Of a DNA stretch of 64,000 nt, positions 40,242 to 53,544 are shown in pieces (positions within the stretch are counted from its first letter, which is position 1; each line of letters begins with the position of its first letter). A model generated the notes under the pieces. It had not been told where the DNA came from. It saw only the letters and a program-made list of their open reading frames with translations, and did not search any database. The stretch is from Vanilla planifolia (lineage: Eukaryota > Streptophyta > Magnoliopsida > Asparagales > Orchidaceae), in NCBI GenBank assembly GCA_023846275.1, contig CM043870.1, positions 17,344,385-17,408,384 of the forward strand, in the 5' to 3' direction. Position numbers and translations under genes: made by a program.

Positions 40242-42337
40242 TTTTTTCATAGAATTCTATTTTCTAATGAATGATAATTTATTTTCACATACTAATGTTA
40301 AAAAAGGTAAATTCTTATAAATGATATTTTATAATTATCATATTTTTAATCAAGTTTTAATAATAACTTTACGACATTATTGTTAACTTCATAAAATAAA
40401 AAATATGGCACATAATATGATGTAGTAAAATAATAACCTTAATTTAGTTCAATATTGAGCAAAATGGCTTATATGAATTAAAATAAATTAAGGTTAATTT
40501 ATGTTTATAATGGTATATATATGATATGCATAGAATTTTCTCAACATAAAAATATTATATTATAAAATATCAAAAGTATAAAATTATATTATTAATGTTA
40601 AATATTATTTATATTTATATATAACATATATATCACATCACATAAATATAAAATATTATAATAAAATTATATAGATTATTTATTTATTTTTTTAAGTTTA
40701 GGCATAAAAAAGATAATATTAAATTAATAGTCATAATATTCTCTAAGTATTTTTAATATTCTAAAATAATAATAATCCTCAAAAAATTTTTATCTTTTAT
40801 TATTAAAAAATATTATATTTCATTTACTTTTTATACTTATTAAATTATAAGTTTAATTTTGAAACTGTAATTCTTATTAAATTATTTTTCTATCTTTTTT
40901 CTTTTTATCATGATCGCTCACATATTCTCTTTCCTCTCGATCCTATTATCATCTTATTCTTTCTTTACTTTTTATCTTATTATATTATTCTTGGCCTCTC
41001 TCTCTTCTGCCATTCTCTACTCCGTCATCTCTCTCTCTCTCTCTCTCTCTATTTTGTTAATTCTTTCGATCGCTTCTATGTTCTCTCTTTTCATTTTCTT
41101 TTCATAATTAGATTTTAATAATTAGTTTATGATGTTTTTATTAATTTGATATAATAATAAACATGGTAAATCATATTGATAAAATAAAATAATGACATTG
41201 TTTTTGTTTAATATTAAGTAAAATAACCTATAATAATCTCTAATTAATTTATTCTTATAATAATATGTATTTTATATTTATAGAATTTTCTAAATATAAA
41301 ATGTTATTTTACTAAAAATTACTAATCTAAAATTATATCCTTAATACGAAATATTATTTATATTTATTATCAAAGTTAAATCATACAAAGAAAATATATT
41401 AGGATAATCTTTAAATTTATTATTTAAATAACTTTTTTAATTTTAAGTATGAATAAAATGATATTAAATTTATATTTAAAATATTCTCTATCTATTTTTA
41501 ATATTCTAAAATAATAATGAATCTCGAATATTTTTTATGTCTTATTATTATTAAAAATTATACATTTTTTATTTTTATATTTAATAAATATTATAAGGTT
41601 AAATAATAAGAATTTAATTTTTATTAAATAAATTTTCTTATTTTTTCCTCTTTATCATAATGTCTCAGATATTGTCTCTTTTTTCTCTCTCCTATTGTCA
41701 TTCTTTTATCTCTCTCTTCATTCTTTATCACATTATATTCTTTTTGGCTTCTCTCTCTCCTTTATTCTTCACTATTTTCTCATTTTCTTTCTCTCTCTCT
41801 CTCTCTCTGTTTACTTATTTATTTATTCGCTGTATCTCATCTATGTTCTCTCTTTTCTTTTTCTTTTTGTTAAATCCTCTCTCATCTCTCTCTATTATTA
41901 TTTTTCTCTTTATTTTGCTATTATTAATTTGTGAATTTCTCCCTCTCAGAGAAAAGTTACCTACATCTCCATCATCTCTTTTTCAACACAAGAACTAACA
42001 AATCTCTCATATTACATAGCTTAATATATAATATGTTTTATAAATATATATCTTTAGTAATATTGATTGAGTAATTAAATTTTATATTTATAAGAAAATT
42101 AATATAATGAAATAAAGTCTTATATGTTAATATCTAGAATATGAACAGTAGCATTATGTATAGTTTTTTTTATTAATTATATATAAAAAATATTAATACT
42201 ATAAACTATTATGACGCATAAAATAATCATAAATATTTTTTTCAAAGTGCATATATTAGATAATTTAGAAAAGTTTAGATGTTGTTCGTAATCTTAACGG
42301 GTAACAACACAAATATGTTTTTTTGTCTTATGCATGC
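40242..42337 (+). repeat. 5S intergenic spacer 19
   Basis: No gene. CT tracts are 11 and 9. Type I at the main sites (A, TATC, T, T), plus its own set: TATTATTCTT (40989), TTAGATTTTAA (41112), CCTTAATACG (near 41342), AATCTTTAAA (41410) and a six-T run near 41680. The full set recurs in spacer 29. Confidence 0.9.
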
Positions 42338-42456
42338 ATGTGCGACCATACCAGCATTATGGCACTGGATCTCATTAGAACTCCAAAGTTAAGCATGCTT
42401 GGGCGAGAGTAGTATTGGGATGGGTGACCTCTTGAGAAGTCCTCGTGTTGCACATG
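42338..42456 (+). rRNA. 5S ribosomal RNA, copy 20
   Basis: Same sequence as copy 1 by eye; 2215 bp after copy 19. Confidence 0.97.
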
Positions 42457-44550
42457 TTTTTTCATAGAATTCTATTTTCTAATGAATGATAATTTATTTT
42501 CACATACTAATGTTAAAAAAGGTAAATTCTTATAAATGATATTTTATAATTATCATATTTTTAATCAAGTTTTAATAATAACTTTACGACATTATTGTTA
42601 ACTTCATAAAATAAAAAATATGGCACATAATATGATGTAGTAAAATAATAACCTTAATTTAGTTCAATATTGAGCAAAATGGCTTATATGAATTAAAATA
42701 AATTAAGGTTAATTTATGTTTATAATGGTATATATATGATATGCATAGAATTTTCTCAACATAAAAATATTATATTATAAAATATCAAAAGTATAAAATT
42801 ATATTATTAATGTTAAATATTATTTATATTTATATATAACATATATATCACATCACATAAATATAAAATATTATAATAAAATTATATAGATTATTTATTT
42901 ATTTTTTTAAGTTTAGGCATAAAAAAGATAATATTAAATTAATAGTCATAATATTCTCTAAGTATTTTTAATATTCTAAAATAATAATAATCCTCAAAAA
43001 ATTTTTAACTTTTATTATTAAAAAATATTATATTTCATTTACTTTTTATACTTATTAAATTATAAGTTTAATTTTGAAACTGTAATTCTTATTAAATTAT
43101 TTTTCTATCTTTTTTCTTTTTATCATGATCGCTCACATATTCTCTTTCCTCTCGATCCTATTATCATCTTATTCTTTCTTTACTTTTTATCTTATTATAT
43201 TATTCTTGGCCTCTCTCTCTTCTGCCATTCTCTACTCCGTCATCTCTCTCTCTCTCTCTCTCTATTTTGTTAATTCTTTCGATCGCTTCTATGTTCTCTC
43301 TTTTCATTTTCTTTTCATAATTAGATTTTAATAATTAGTTTATGATGTTTTTATTAATTTGATATAATAATAAACATGGTAAATCATATTGATAAAATAA
43401 AATAATGACATTGTTTTTGTTTAATATTAAGTAAAAGAACCTATAATAATCTCTAATTAATTTATTCTTATAATAATATGTATTTTATATTTATAGAATT
43501 TTCTAAATATAAAATGTTATTTTACTAAAAATTACTAATCTAAAATTATATCCTTAATACGAAATATTATTTATATTTATTATCAAAGTTAAATCATACA
43601 AAGAAAATATATTAGGATAATCTTTAAATTTATTATTTAAATAACTTTTTTAATTTTAAGTATGAATAAAATGATATTAAATTTATATTTAAAATATTCT
43701 CTATCTATTTTTAATATTCTAAAATAATAATGAATCTCGAATATTTTTTATGTCTTATTATTATTAAAAATTATACATTTTTTATTTTTATATTTAATAA
43801 ATATTATAAGGTTAAATAATAAGAATTTAATTTTTATTAAATAAATTTTCTTATTTTTTCCTCTTTATCATAATGTCTCAGATATTGTCTCTTTTTTCTC
43901 TCTCCTATTGTCATTCTTTTATCTCTCTCTTCATTCTTTATCACATTATATTCTTTTTGGCTTCTCTCTCTCCTTTATTCTTCACTATTTTCTCATTTTC
44001 TTTCTCTCTCTCTCTCTCTCTGTTTACTTATTTATTTATTCGCTGTATCTCATCTATGTTCTCTCTTTTCTTTTTCTTTTTGTTAAATCCTCTCTCATCT
44101 CTCTCTATTATTATTTTTCTCTTTATTTTGCTATTATTAATTTGTGAATTTCTCCCTCTCAGAGAAAAGTTACCTACATCTCCATCATCTCTTTTTCAAC
44201 ACAAGAACTAACAAATCTCTCATATTACATAGCTTAATATATAATATGTTTTATAAATATATATCTTTAGTAATATTGATTGAGTAATTAAATTTTATAT
44301 TTATAAGAAAATTAATATAATGAAATAAAGTCTTATATGTTAATATCTAGAATATGAACAGTAGCATTATGTATAGTTTTTTTTATTAATTATATATAAA
44401 AAATATTAATACTATAAACTATTATGACGCATAAAATAATCATAAATATTTTTTTCAAAGTGCATATATTAGATAATTTAGAAAAGTTTAGATGTTGTTC
44501 GTAATCTTAACGGGTAACAACACAAATATGTTTTTTTGTCTTATGCATGC
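42457..44550 (+). repeat. 5S intergenic spacer 20
   Basis: No gene. CT tracts are 10 and 9, which makes this the shortest unit (2213 bp). It is a mosaic: it has the spacer-19 set (TATTATTCTT, TTAGATTTTAA, TTAATACG, AATCTTTAAA) but TAAC and AAAAGAACC as in type III. Confidence 0.9.
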
Positions 44551-44669
44551 ATGTGCGACCATACCAGCATTATGGCACTGGATCTCATTAGAACTCCAAA
44601 GTTAAGCATGCTTGGGCGAGAGTAGTATTGGGATGGGTGACCTCTTGAGAAGTCCTCGTGTTGCACATG
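44551..44669 (+). rRNA. 5S ribosomal RNA, copy 21
   Basis: Same sequence as copy 1 by eye; 2213 bp after copy 20. Confidence 0.97.
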
Positions 44670-45451
44670 TTTTTTCATAGAATTCTATTTTCTAATGAAT
44701 GATAATTTATTTTCACATACTAATGTTAAAAAAGGTAAATTCTTATAAATGATATTTTATAATTATCATATTTTTAATCAAGTTTTAATAATAACTTTAC
44801 GACATTATTGTTAACTTCATAAAATAAAAAATATGGCACATAATATGATGTAGTAAAATAATAACCTTAATTTAGTTCAATATTGAGCAAAATGGCTTAT
44901 ATGAATTAAAATAAATTAAGGTTAATTTATGTTTATAATGGTATATATATGATATGCATAGAATTTTCTCAACATAAAAATATTATATTATAAAATATCA
45001 AAAGTATAAAATTATATTATTAATGTTAAATATTATTTATATTTATATATAACATATATATCACATCACATAAATATAAAATATTATAATAAAATTATAT
45101 AGATTATTTATTTATTTTTTTAAGTTTAGGCATAAAAAAGATAATATTAAATTAATAGTCATAATATTCTCTAAGTATTTTTAATATTCTAAAATAATAA
45201 TAATCCTCAAAAAATTTTTAACTTTTATTATTAAAAAATATTATATTTCATTTACTTTTTATACTTATTAAATTATAAGTTTAATTTTGAAACTGTAATT
45301 CTTATTAAATTATTTTTCTATCTTTTTTCTTTTTATCATGATCGCTCACATATTCTCTTTCCTCTCGATCCTATTATCATCTTATTCTTTCTTTACTTTT
45401 TATCTTATTATATTATACTTGGCCTCTCTCTCTTCTGCCATTCTCTACTCC

Positions 45452-45486
<35 letters not shown>

Positions 45487-46774
45487 ATTTTGTTAATTCT
45501 TTCGATCGCTTCTATGTTCTCTCTTTTCATTTTCTTTTCATAATTAGTTTTTAATAATTAGTTTATGATGTTTTTATTAATTTGATATAATAATAAACAT
45601 GGTAAATCATATTGATAAAATAAAATAATGACATTGTTTTTGTTTAATATTAAGTAAAAGAACCTATAATAATCTCTAATTAATTTATTCTTATAATAAT
45701 ATGTATTTTATATTTATAGAATTTTCTAAATATAAAATGTTATTTTACTAAAAATTACTAATCTAAAATTATATCCTTGATACGAAATATTATTTATATT
45801 TATTATCAAAGTTAAATCATACAAAGAAAATATATTAGGATAATCATTAAATTTATTATTTAAATAACTTTTTTAATTTTAAGTATGAATAAAATGATAT
45901 TAAATTTATATTTAAAATATTCTCTATCTATTTTTAATATTCTAAAATAATAATGAATCTCGAATATTTTTTATGTCTTATTATTATTAAAAATTATACA
46001 TTTTTTATTTTTATATTTAATAAATATTATAAGGTTAAATAATAAGAATTTAATTTTTATTAAATAAATTTTCTTATTTTTTCCTCTTTATCATAATGTC
46101 TCAGATATTGTCTCTTTTCTCTCTCTCCTATTGTCATTCTTTTATCTCTCTCTTCATTCTTTATCACATTATATTCTTTTTGGCTTCTCTCTCTCCTTTA
46201 TTCTTCACTATTTTCTCATTTTCTTTCTCTCTCTCTCTCTCTCTGTTTACTTATTTATTTATTCGCTGTATCTCATCTATGTTCTCTCTTTTCTTTTTCT
46301 TTTTGTTAAATCCTCTCTCATCTCTCTCTATTATTATTTTTCTCTTTATTTTGCTATTATTAATTTGTGAATTTCTCCCTCTCAGAGAAAAGTTACCTAC
46401 ATCTCCATCATCTCTTTTTCAACACAAGAACTAACAAATCTCTCATATTACATAGCTTAATATATAATATGTTTTATAAATATATATCTTTAGTAATATT
46501 GATTGAGTAATTAAATTTTATATTTATAAGAAAATTAATATAATGAAATAAAGTCTTATATGTTAATATCTAGAATATGAACAGTAGCATTATGTATAGT
46601 TTTTTTTATTAATTATATATAAAAAAATATTAATACTATAAACTATTATGACGCATAAAATAATCATAAATATTTTTTTCAAAGTGCATATATTAGATAA
46701 TTTAGAAAAGTTTAGATGTTGTTCGTAATCTTAACGGGTAACAACACAAATATGTTTTTTTGTCTTATGCATGC
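44670..46774 (+). repeat. 5S intergenic spacer 21
   Basis: No gene. The A tract is (CT)13 followed by TTCT, an interrupted form not seen elsewhere; the B tract is (CT)9. One extra A in the A-run near 46621 explains the odd unit length of 2224 bp. Mosaic: ATTAAAT as in type I, TAAC and AAAAGAACC as in type III. Confidence 0.9.
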
Positions 46775-46893
46775 ATGTGCGACCATACCAGCATTATGGC
46801 ACTGGATCTCATTAGAACTCCAAAGTTAAGCATGCTTGGGCGAGAGTAGTATTGGGATGGGTGACCTCTTGAGAAGTCCTTGTGTTGCACATG
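46775..46893 (+). rRNA. 5S ribosomal RNA, copy 22 (C107T)
   Basis: Same as copy 1 except C-to-T at 46881 (gene position 107), giving AGTCCTTGTG. It is a CpG-to-TpG change, as expected from deamination of a methylated cytosine. It lies in the 3' part of the RNA just before the helix I strand, outside the internal promoter. Confidence 0.95.
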
Positions 46894-48991
46894 TTTTTTC
46901 ATAGAATTCTATTTTCTAATGAATGATAATTTATTTTCACATACTAATGTTAAAAAAGGTAAATTCTTATAAATGATATTTTATAATTATCATATTTTTA
47001 ATCAAGTTTTAATAATAACTTTACGACATTATTGTTAACTTCATAAAATAAAAAATATGGCACATAATATGATGTAGTAAAATAATAACCTTAATTTAGT
47101 TCAATATTGAGCAAAATGGCTTATATGAATTAAAATAAATTAAGGTTAATTTATGTTTATAATGGTATATATATGATATGCATAGAATTTTCTCAACATA
47201 AAAATATTATATTATAAAATATCAAAAGTATAAAATTATATTATTAATGTTAAATATTATTTATATTTATATATAACATATATATCACATCACATAAATA
47301 TAAAATATTATAATAAAATTATATAGATTATTTATTTATTTTTTTAAGTTTAGGCATAAAAACGATAATATTAAATTAATAGTCATAATATTCTCTAAGT
47401 ATTTTTAATATTCTAAAATAATAATAATCCTCAAAAAATTTTTAACTTTTATTATTAAAAAATATTATATTTCATTTACTTTTTATACTTATGAAATTAT
47501 AAGTTTAATTTTGAAACTGTAATTCTTATTAAATTATTTTTCTATCTTTTTTCTTTTTATCATGATCGCTCACATATTCTCTTTCCTCTCGATCCTATTA
47601 TCATCTTATTCTTTCTTTACTTTTTATCTTATTATATTATACTTGGCCTCTCTCTCTTCTGCCATTCTCTACTCCGTCATCTCTCTCTCTCTCTCTCTCT
47701 CTCTATTTTGTTAATTCTTTCGATCGCTTCTATGTTCTCTCTTTTCATTTTCTTTTCATAATTAGTTTTTAATAATTAGTTTATGATGTTTTTATTAATT
47801 TGATATAATAATAAACATGGTAAATCATATTGATAAAATAAAATAATGACATTGTTTTTGTTTAATATTAAGTAAAATAACCTATAATAATCTCTAATTA
47901 ATTTATTCTTATAATAATATGTATTTTATATTTATAGAATTTTCTAAATATAAAATGTTATTTTACTAAAAATTACTAATCTAAAATTATATCCTTGATA
48001 CGAAATATTATTTATATTTATTATCAAAGTTAAATCATACAAAGAAAATATATTAGGATAATCATTAAATTTATTATTTAAATAACTTTTTTAATTTTAA
48101 GTATGAATAAAATGATATTAAATTTATATTTAAAATATTCTCTATCTATTTTTAATATTCTAAAATAATAATGAATCTCGAATATTTTTTATGTCTTATT
48201 ATTATTAAAAATTATACATTTTTTATTTTTATATTTAATAAATATTATAAGGTTAAATAATAAGAATTTAATTTTTATTAAATAAATTTTCTTATTTTTT
48301 CCTCTTTATCATAATGTCTCAGATATTGTCTCTTTTCTCTCTCTCCTATTGTCATTCTTTTATCTCTCTCTTCATTCTTTATCACATTATATTCTTTTTG
48401 GCTTCTCTCTCTCCTTTATTCTTCACTATTTTCTCATTTTCTTTCTCTCTCTCTCTCTCTCTGTTTACTTATTTATTTATTCGCTGTATCTCATCTATGT
48501 TCTCTCTTTTCTTTTTCTTTTCGTTAAATCCTCTCTCATCTCTCTCTATTATTATTTTTCTCTTTATTTTGCTATTATTAATTTGTGAATTTCTCCCTCT
48601 CAGAGAAAAGTTACCTACATCTCCATCATCTCTTTTTCAACACAAGAACTAACAAATCTCTCATATTACATAGCTTAATATATAATATGTTTTATAAATA
48701 TATATCTTTAGTAATATTGATTGAGTAATTAAATTTTATATTTATAAGAAAATTAATATAATGAAATAAAGTCTTATATGTTAATATCTAGAATATGAAC
48801 AGGAGCATTATGTATAGTTTTTTTTATTAATTATATATAAAAAATATTAATACTATAAACTATTATGACGCATAAAATAATCATAAATATTTTTTTCAAA
48901 GTGCATATATTAGATAATTTAGAAAAGTTTAGATGTTGTTCGTAATCTTAACGGGTAACAACACAAATATGTTTTTTTGTCTTATGCATGC
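46894..48991 (+). repeat. 5S intergenic spacer 22
   Basis: No gene. CT tracts are 12 and 9. Type II haplotype (C and T). Private changes are T-to-C at 48522 and T-to-G at 48803 (CAGGAGC). Confidence 0.9.
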
Positions 48992-49110
48992 ATGTGCGAC
49001 CATACCAGCATTATGGCACTGGATCTCATTAGAACTCCAAAGTTAAGCATGCTTGGGCGAGAGTAGTATTGGGATGGGTGACCTCTTGAGAAGTCCTCGT
49101 GTTGCACATG
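48992..49110 (+). rRNA. 5S ribosomal RNA, copy 23
   Basis: Same sequence as copy 1 by eye. Confidence 0.97.
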
Positions 49111-51208
49111 TTTTTTCATAGAATTCTATTTTCTAATGAATGATAATTTATTTTCACATACTAATGTTAAAAAAGGTAAATTCTTATAAATGATATTTTA
49201 TAATTATCATATTTTTAATCAAGTTTTAATAATAACTTTACGACATTATTGTTAACTTCATAAAATAAAAAATATGGCACATAATATGATGTAGTAAAAT
49301 AATAACCTTAATTTAGTTCAATATTGAGCAAAATGGCTTATATGAATTAAAATAAATTAAGGTTAATTTATGTTTATAATGGTATATATATGATATGCAT
49401 AGAATTTTCTCAACATAAAAATATTATATTATAAAATATCAAAAGTATAAAATTATATTATTAATGTTAAATATTATTTATATTTATATATAACATATAT
49501 ATCACATCACATAAATATAAAATATTATAATAAAATTATATAGATTATTTATTTATTTTTTTAAGTTTAGGCATAAAAAAGATAATATTAAATTAATAGT
49601 CATAATATTCTCTAAGTATTTTTAATATTCTAAAATAATAATAATCCTCAAAAAATTTTTAACTTTTATTATTAAAAAATATTATATTTCATTTACTTTT
49701 TATACTTATGAAATTATAAGTTTAATTTTGAAACTGTAATTCTTATTAAATTATTTTTCTATCTTTTTTCTTTTTATCATGATCGCTCACATATTCTCTT
49801 TCCTCTCGATCCTATTATCATCTTATTCTTTCTTTACTTTTTATCTTATTATATTATACTTGGCCTCTCTCTCTTCTGCCATTCTCTACTCCGTCATCTC
49901 TCTCTCTCTCTCTCTCTCTCTATTTTGTTAATTCTTTCGATCGCTTCTATGTTCTCTCTTTTCATTTTCTTTTCATAATTAGTTTTTAATAATTAGTTTA
50001 TGATGTTTTTATTAATTTGATATAATAATAAACATGGTAAATCATATTGATAAAATAAAATAATGACATTGTTTTTGTTTAATATTAAGTAAAAGAACCT
50101 ATAATAATCTCTAATTAATTTATTCTTATAATAATATGTATTTTATATTTATAGAATTTTCTAAATATAAAATGTTATTTTACTAAAAATTACTAATCTA
50201 AAATTATATCCTTGATACGAAATATTATTTATATTTATTATCAAAGTTAAATCATACAAAGAAAATATATTAGGATAATCATTAAATTTATTATTTAAAT
50301 AACTTTTTTAATTTTAAGTATGAATAAAATGATATTAAATTTATATTTAAAATATTCTCTATCTATTTTTAATATTCTAAAATAATAATGAATCTCGAAT
50401 ATTTTTTATGTCTTATTATTATTAAAAATTATACATTTTTTATTTTTATATTTAATAAATATTATAAGGTTAAATAATAAGAATTTTATTTTTATTAAAT
50501 AAATTTTCTTATTTTTTCCTCTTTATCATAATGTCTCAGATATTGTCTCTTTTCTCTCTCTCCTATTGTCATTCTTTTATCTCTCTCTTCATTCTTTATC
50601 ACATTATATTCTTTTTGGCTTCTCTCTCTCCTTTATTCTTCACTATTTTCTCATTTTCTTTCTCTCTCTCTCTCTCTCTGTTTACTTATTTATTTATTCG
50701 CTGTATCTCATCTATGTTCTCTCTTTTCTTTTTCTTTTTGTTAAATCCTCTCTCATCTCTCTCTATTATTATTTTTCTCTTTATTTTGCTATTATTAATT
50801 TGTGAATTTCTCCCTCTCAGAGAAAAGTTACCTACATCTCCATCATCTCTTTTTCAACACAAGAACTAACAAATCTCTCATATTACATAGCTTAATATAT
50901 AATATGTTTTATAAATATATATCTTTAGTAATATTGATTGAGTAATTAAATTTTATATTTATAAGAAAATTAATATAATGAAATAAAGTCTTATATGTTA
51001 ATATCTAGAATATGAACAGTAGCATTATGTATAGTTTTTTTTATTAATTATATATAAAAAATATTAATACTATAAACTATTATGACGCATAAAATAATCA
51101 TAAATATTTTTTTCAAAGTGCATATATTAGATAATTTAGAAAAGTTTAGATGTTGTTCGTAATCTTAACGGGTAACAACACAAATATGTTTTTTTGTCTT
51201 ATGCATGC
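49111..51208 (+). repeat. 5S intergenic spacer 23
   Basis: No gene. CT tracts are 12 and 9. Type III haplotype (A and G). A private A-to-T lies at 50487. Confidence 0.9.
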
Positions 51209-51327
51209 ATGTGCGACCATACCAGCATTATGGCACTGGATCTCATTAGAACTCCAAAGTTAAGCATGCTTGGGCGAGAGTAGTATTGGGATGGGTGACC
51301 TCTTGAGAAGTCCTCGTGTTGCACATG
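51209..51327 (+). rRNA. 5S ribosomal RNA, copy 24
   Basis: Same sequence as copy 1 by eye. It heads the second block of the higher-order duplication (partner: copy 15, 19968 bp earlier). Confidence 0.97.
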
Positions 51328-53425
51328 TTTTTTCATAGAATTCTATTTTCTAATGAATGATAATTTATTTTCACATACTAATGTTAAAAAAGGTAAATTC
51401 TTATAAATGATATTTTATAATTATCATATTTTTAATCAAGTTTTAATAATAACTTTACGACATTATTGTTAACTTCATAAAATAAAAAATATGGCACATA
51501 ATATGATGTAGTAAAATAATAACCTTAATTTAGTTCAATATTGAGCAAAATGGCTTATATGAATTAAAATAAATTAAGGTTAATTTATGTTTATAATGGT
51601 ATATATATGATATGCATAGAATTTTCTCAACATAAAAATATTATATTATAAAATATCAAAAGTATAAAATTATATTATTAATGTTAAATATTATTTATAT
51701 TTATATATAACATATATATCACATCACATAAATATAAAATATTATAATAAAATTATATAGATTATTTATTTATTTTTTTAAGTTTAGGCATAAAAACGAT
51801 AATATTAAATTAATAGTCATAATATTCTCTAAGTATTTTTAATATTCTAAAATAATAATAATCCTCAAAAAATTTTTAACTTTTATTATTAAAAAATATT
51901 ATATTTCATTTACTTTTTATACTTATGAAATTATAAGTTTAATTTTGAAACTGTAATTCTTATTAAATTATTTTTCTATCTTTTTTCTTTTTATCATGAT
52001 CGCTCACATATTCTCTTTCCTCTCGATCCTATTATCATCTTATTCTTTCTTTACTTTTTATCTTATTATATTATACTTGGCCTCTCTCTCTTCTGCCATT
52101 CTCTACTCCGTCATCTCTCTCTCTCTCTCTCTCTCTCTATTTTGTTAATTCTTTCGATCGCTTCTATGTTCTCTCTTTTCATTTTCTTTTCATAATTAGT
52201 TTTTAATAATTAGTTTATGATGTTTTTATTAATTTGATATAATAATAAACATGGTAAATCATATTGATAAAATAAAATAATGACATTGTTTTTGTTTAAT
52301 ATTAAGTAAAATAACCTATAATAATCTCTAATTAATTTATTCTTATAATAATATGTATTTTATATTTATAGAATTTTCTAAATATAAAATGTTATTTTAC
52401 TAAAAATTACTAATCTAAAATTATATCCTTGATACGAAATATTATTTATATTTATTATCAAAGTTAAATCATACAAAGAAAATATATTAGGATAATCATT
52501 AAATTTATTATTTAAATAACTTTTTTAATTTTAAGTATGAATAAAATGATATTAAATTTATATTTAAAATATTCTCTATCTATTTTTAATATTCTAAAAT
52601 AATAATGAATCTCGAATATTTTTTATGTCTTATTATTATTAAAAATTATACATTTTTTATTTTTATATTTAATAAATATTATAAGGTTAAATAATAAGAA
52701 TTTAATTTTTATTAAATAAATTTTCTTATTTTTTCCTCTTTATCATAATGTCTCAGATATTGTCTCTTTTCTCTCTCTCCTATTGTCATTCTTTTATCTC
52801 TCTCTTCATTTTTTATCACATTATATTCTTTTTGGCTTCTCTCTCTCCTTTATTCTTCACTATTTTCTCATTTTCTTTCTCTCTCTCTCTCTCTCTGTTT
52901 ACTTATTTATTTATTCGCTGTATCTCATCTATGTTCTCTCTTTTCTTTTTCTTTTTGTTAAATCCTCTCTCATCTCTCTCTATTATTATTTTTCTCTTTA
53001 TTTTGCTATTATTAATTTGTGAATTTCTCCCTCTCAGAGAAAAGTTACCTACATCTCCATCATCTCTTTTTCAACACAAGAACTAACAAATCTCTCATAT
53101 TACATAGCTTAATATATAATATGTTTTATAAATATATATCTTTAGTAATATTGATTGAGTAATTAAATTTTATATTTATAAGAAAATTAATATAATGAAA
53201 TAAAGTCTTATATGTTAATATCTAGAATATGAAAAGTAGCATTATGTATAGTTTTTTTTATTAATTATATATAAAAAATATTAATACTATAAACTATTAT
53301 GACGCATAAAATTATCATAAATATTTTTTTCAAAGTGCATATATTAGATAATTTAGAAAAGTTTAGATGTTGTTCGTAATCTTAACGGGTAACAACACAA
53401 ATATGTTTTTTTGTCTTATGCATGC
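51328..53425 (+). repeat. 5S intergenic spacer 24
   Basis: No gene. CT tracts are 12 and 9. Type II with TTCATTTTTTATC (near 52806) and GAAAAGTAGC (53231), matching spacer 15. A private A-to-T lies at 53313. Confidence 0.9.
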
Positions 53426-53544
53426 ATGTGCGACCATACCAGCATTATGGCACTGGATCTCATTAGAACTCCAAAGTTAAGCATGCTTGGGCGAGAGTAG
53501 TATTGGGATGGGTGACCTCTTGAGAAGTCCTCGTGTTGCACATG
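53426..53544 (+). rRNA. 5S ribosomal RNA, copy 25
   Basis: Same sequence as copy 1 by eye. Confidence 0.97.

Larger units (their letters stand above)
31241..44550 (+). repeat. Higher-order block 1 (units 15-20)
   Basis: Units 15 to 18 carry an ordered series of rare variants that recurs in units 24 to 27 about 19.96 kb later, and unit 19 matches unit 29. Single-base drift on each side shows that the two blocks are separate. The block end is uncertain because unit 20 is a mosaic. Confidence 0.75.
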
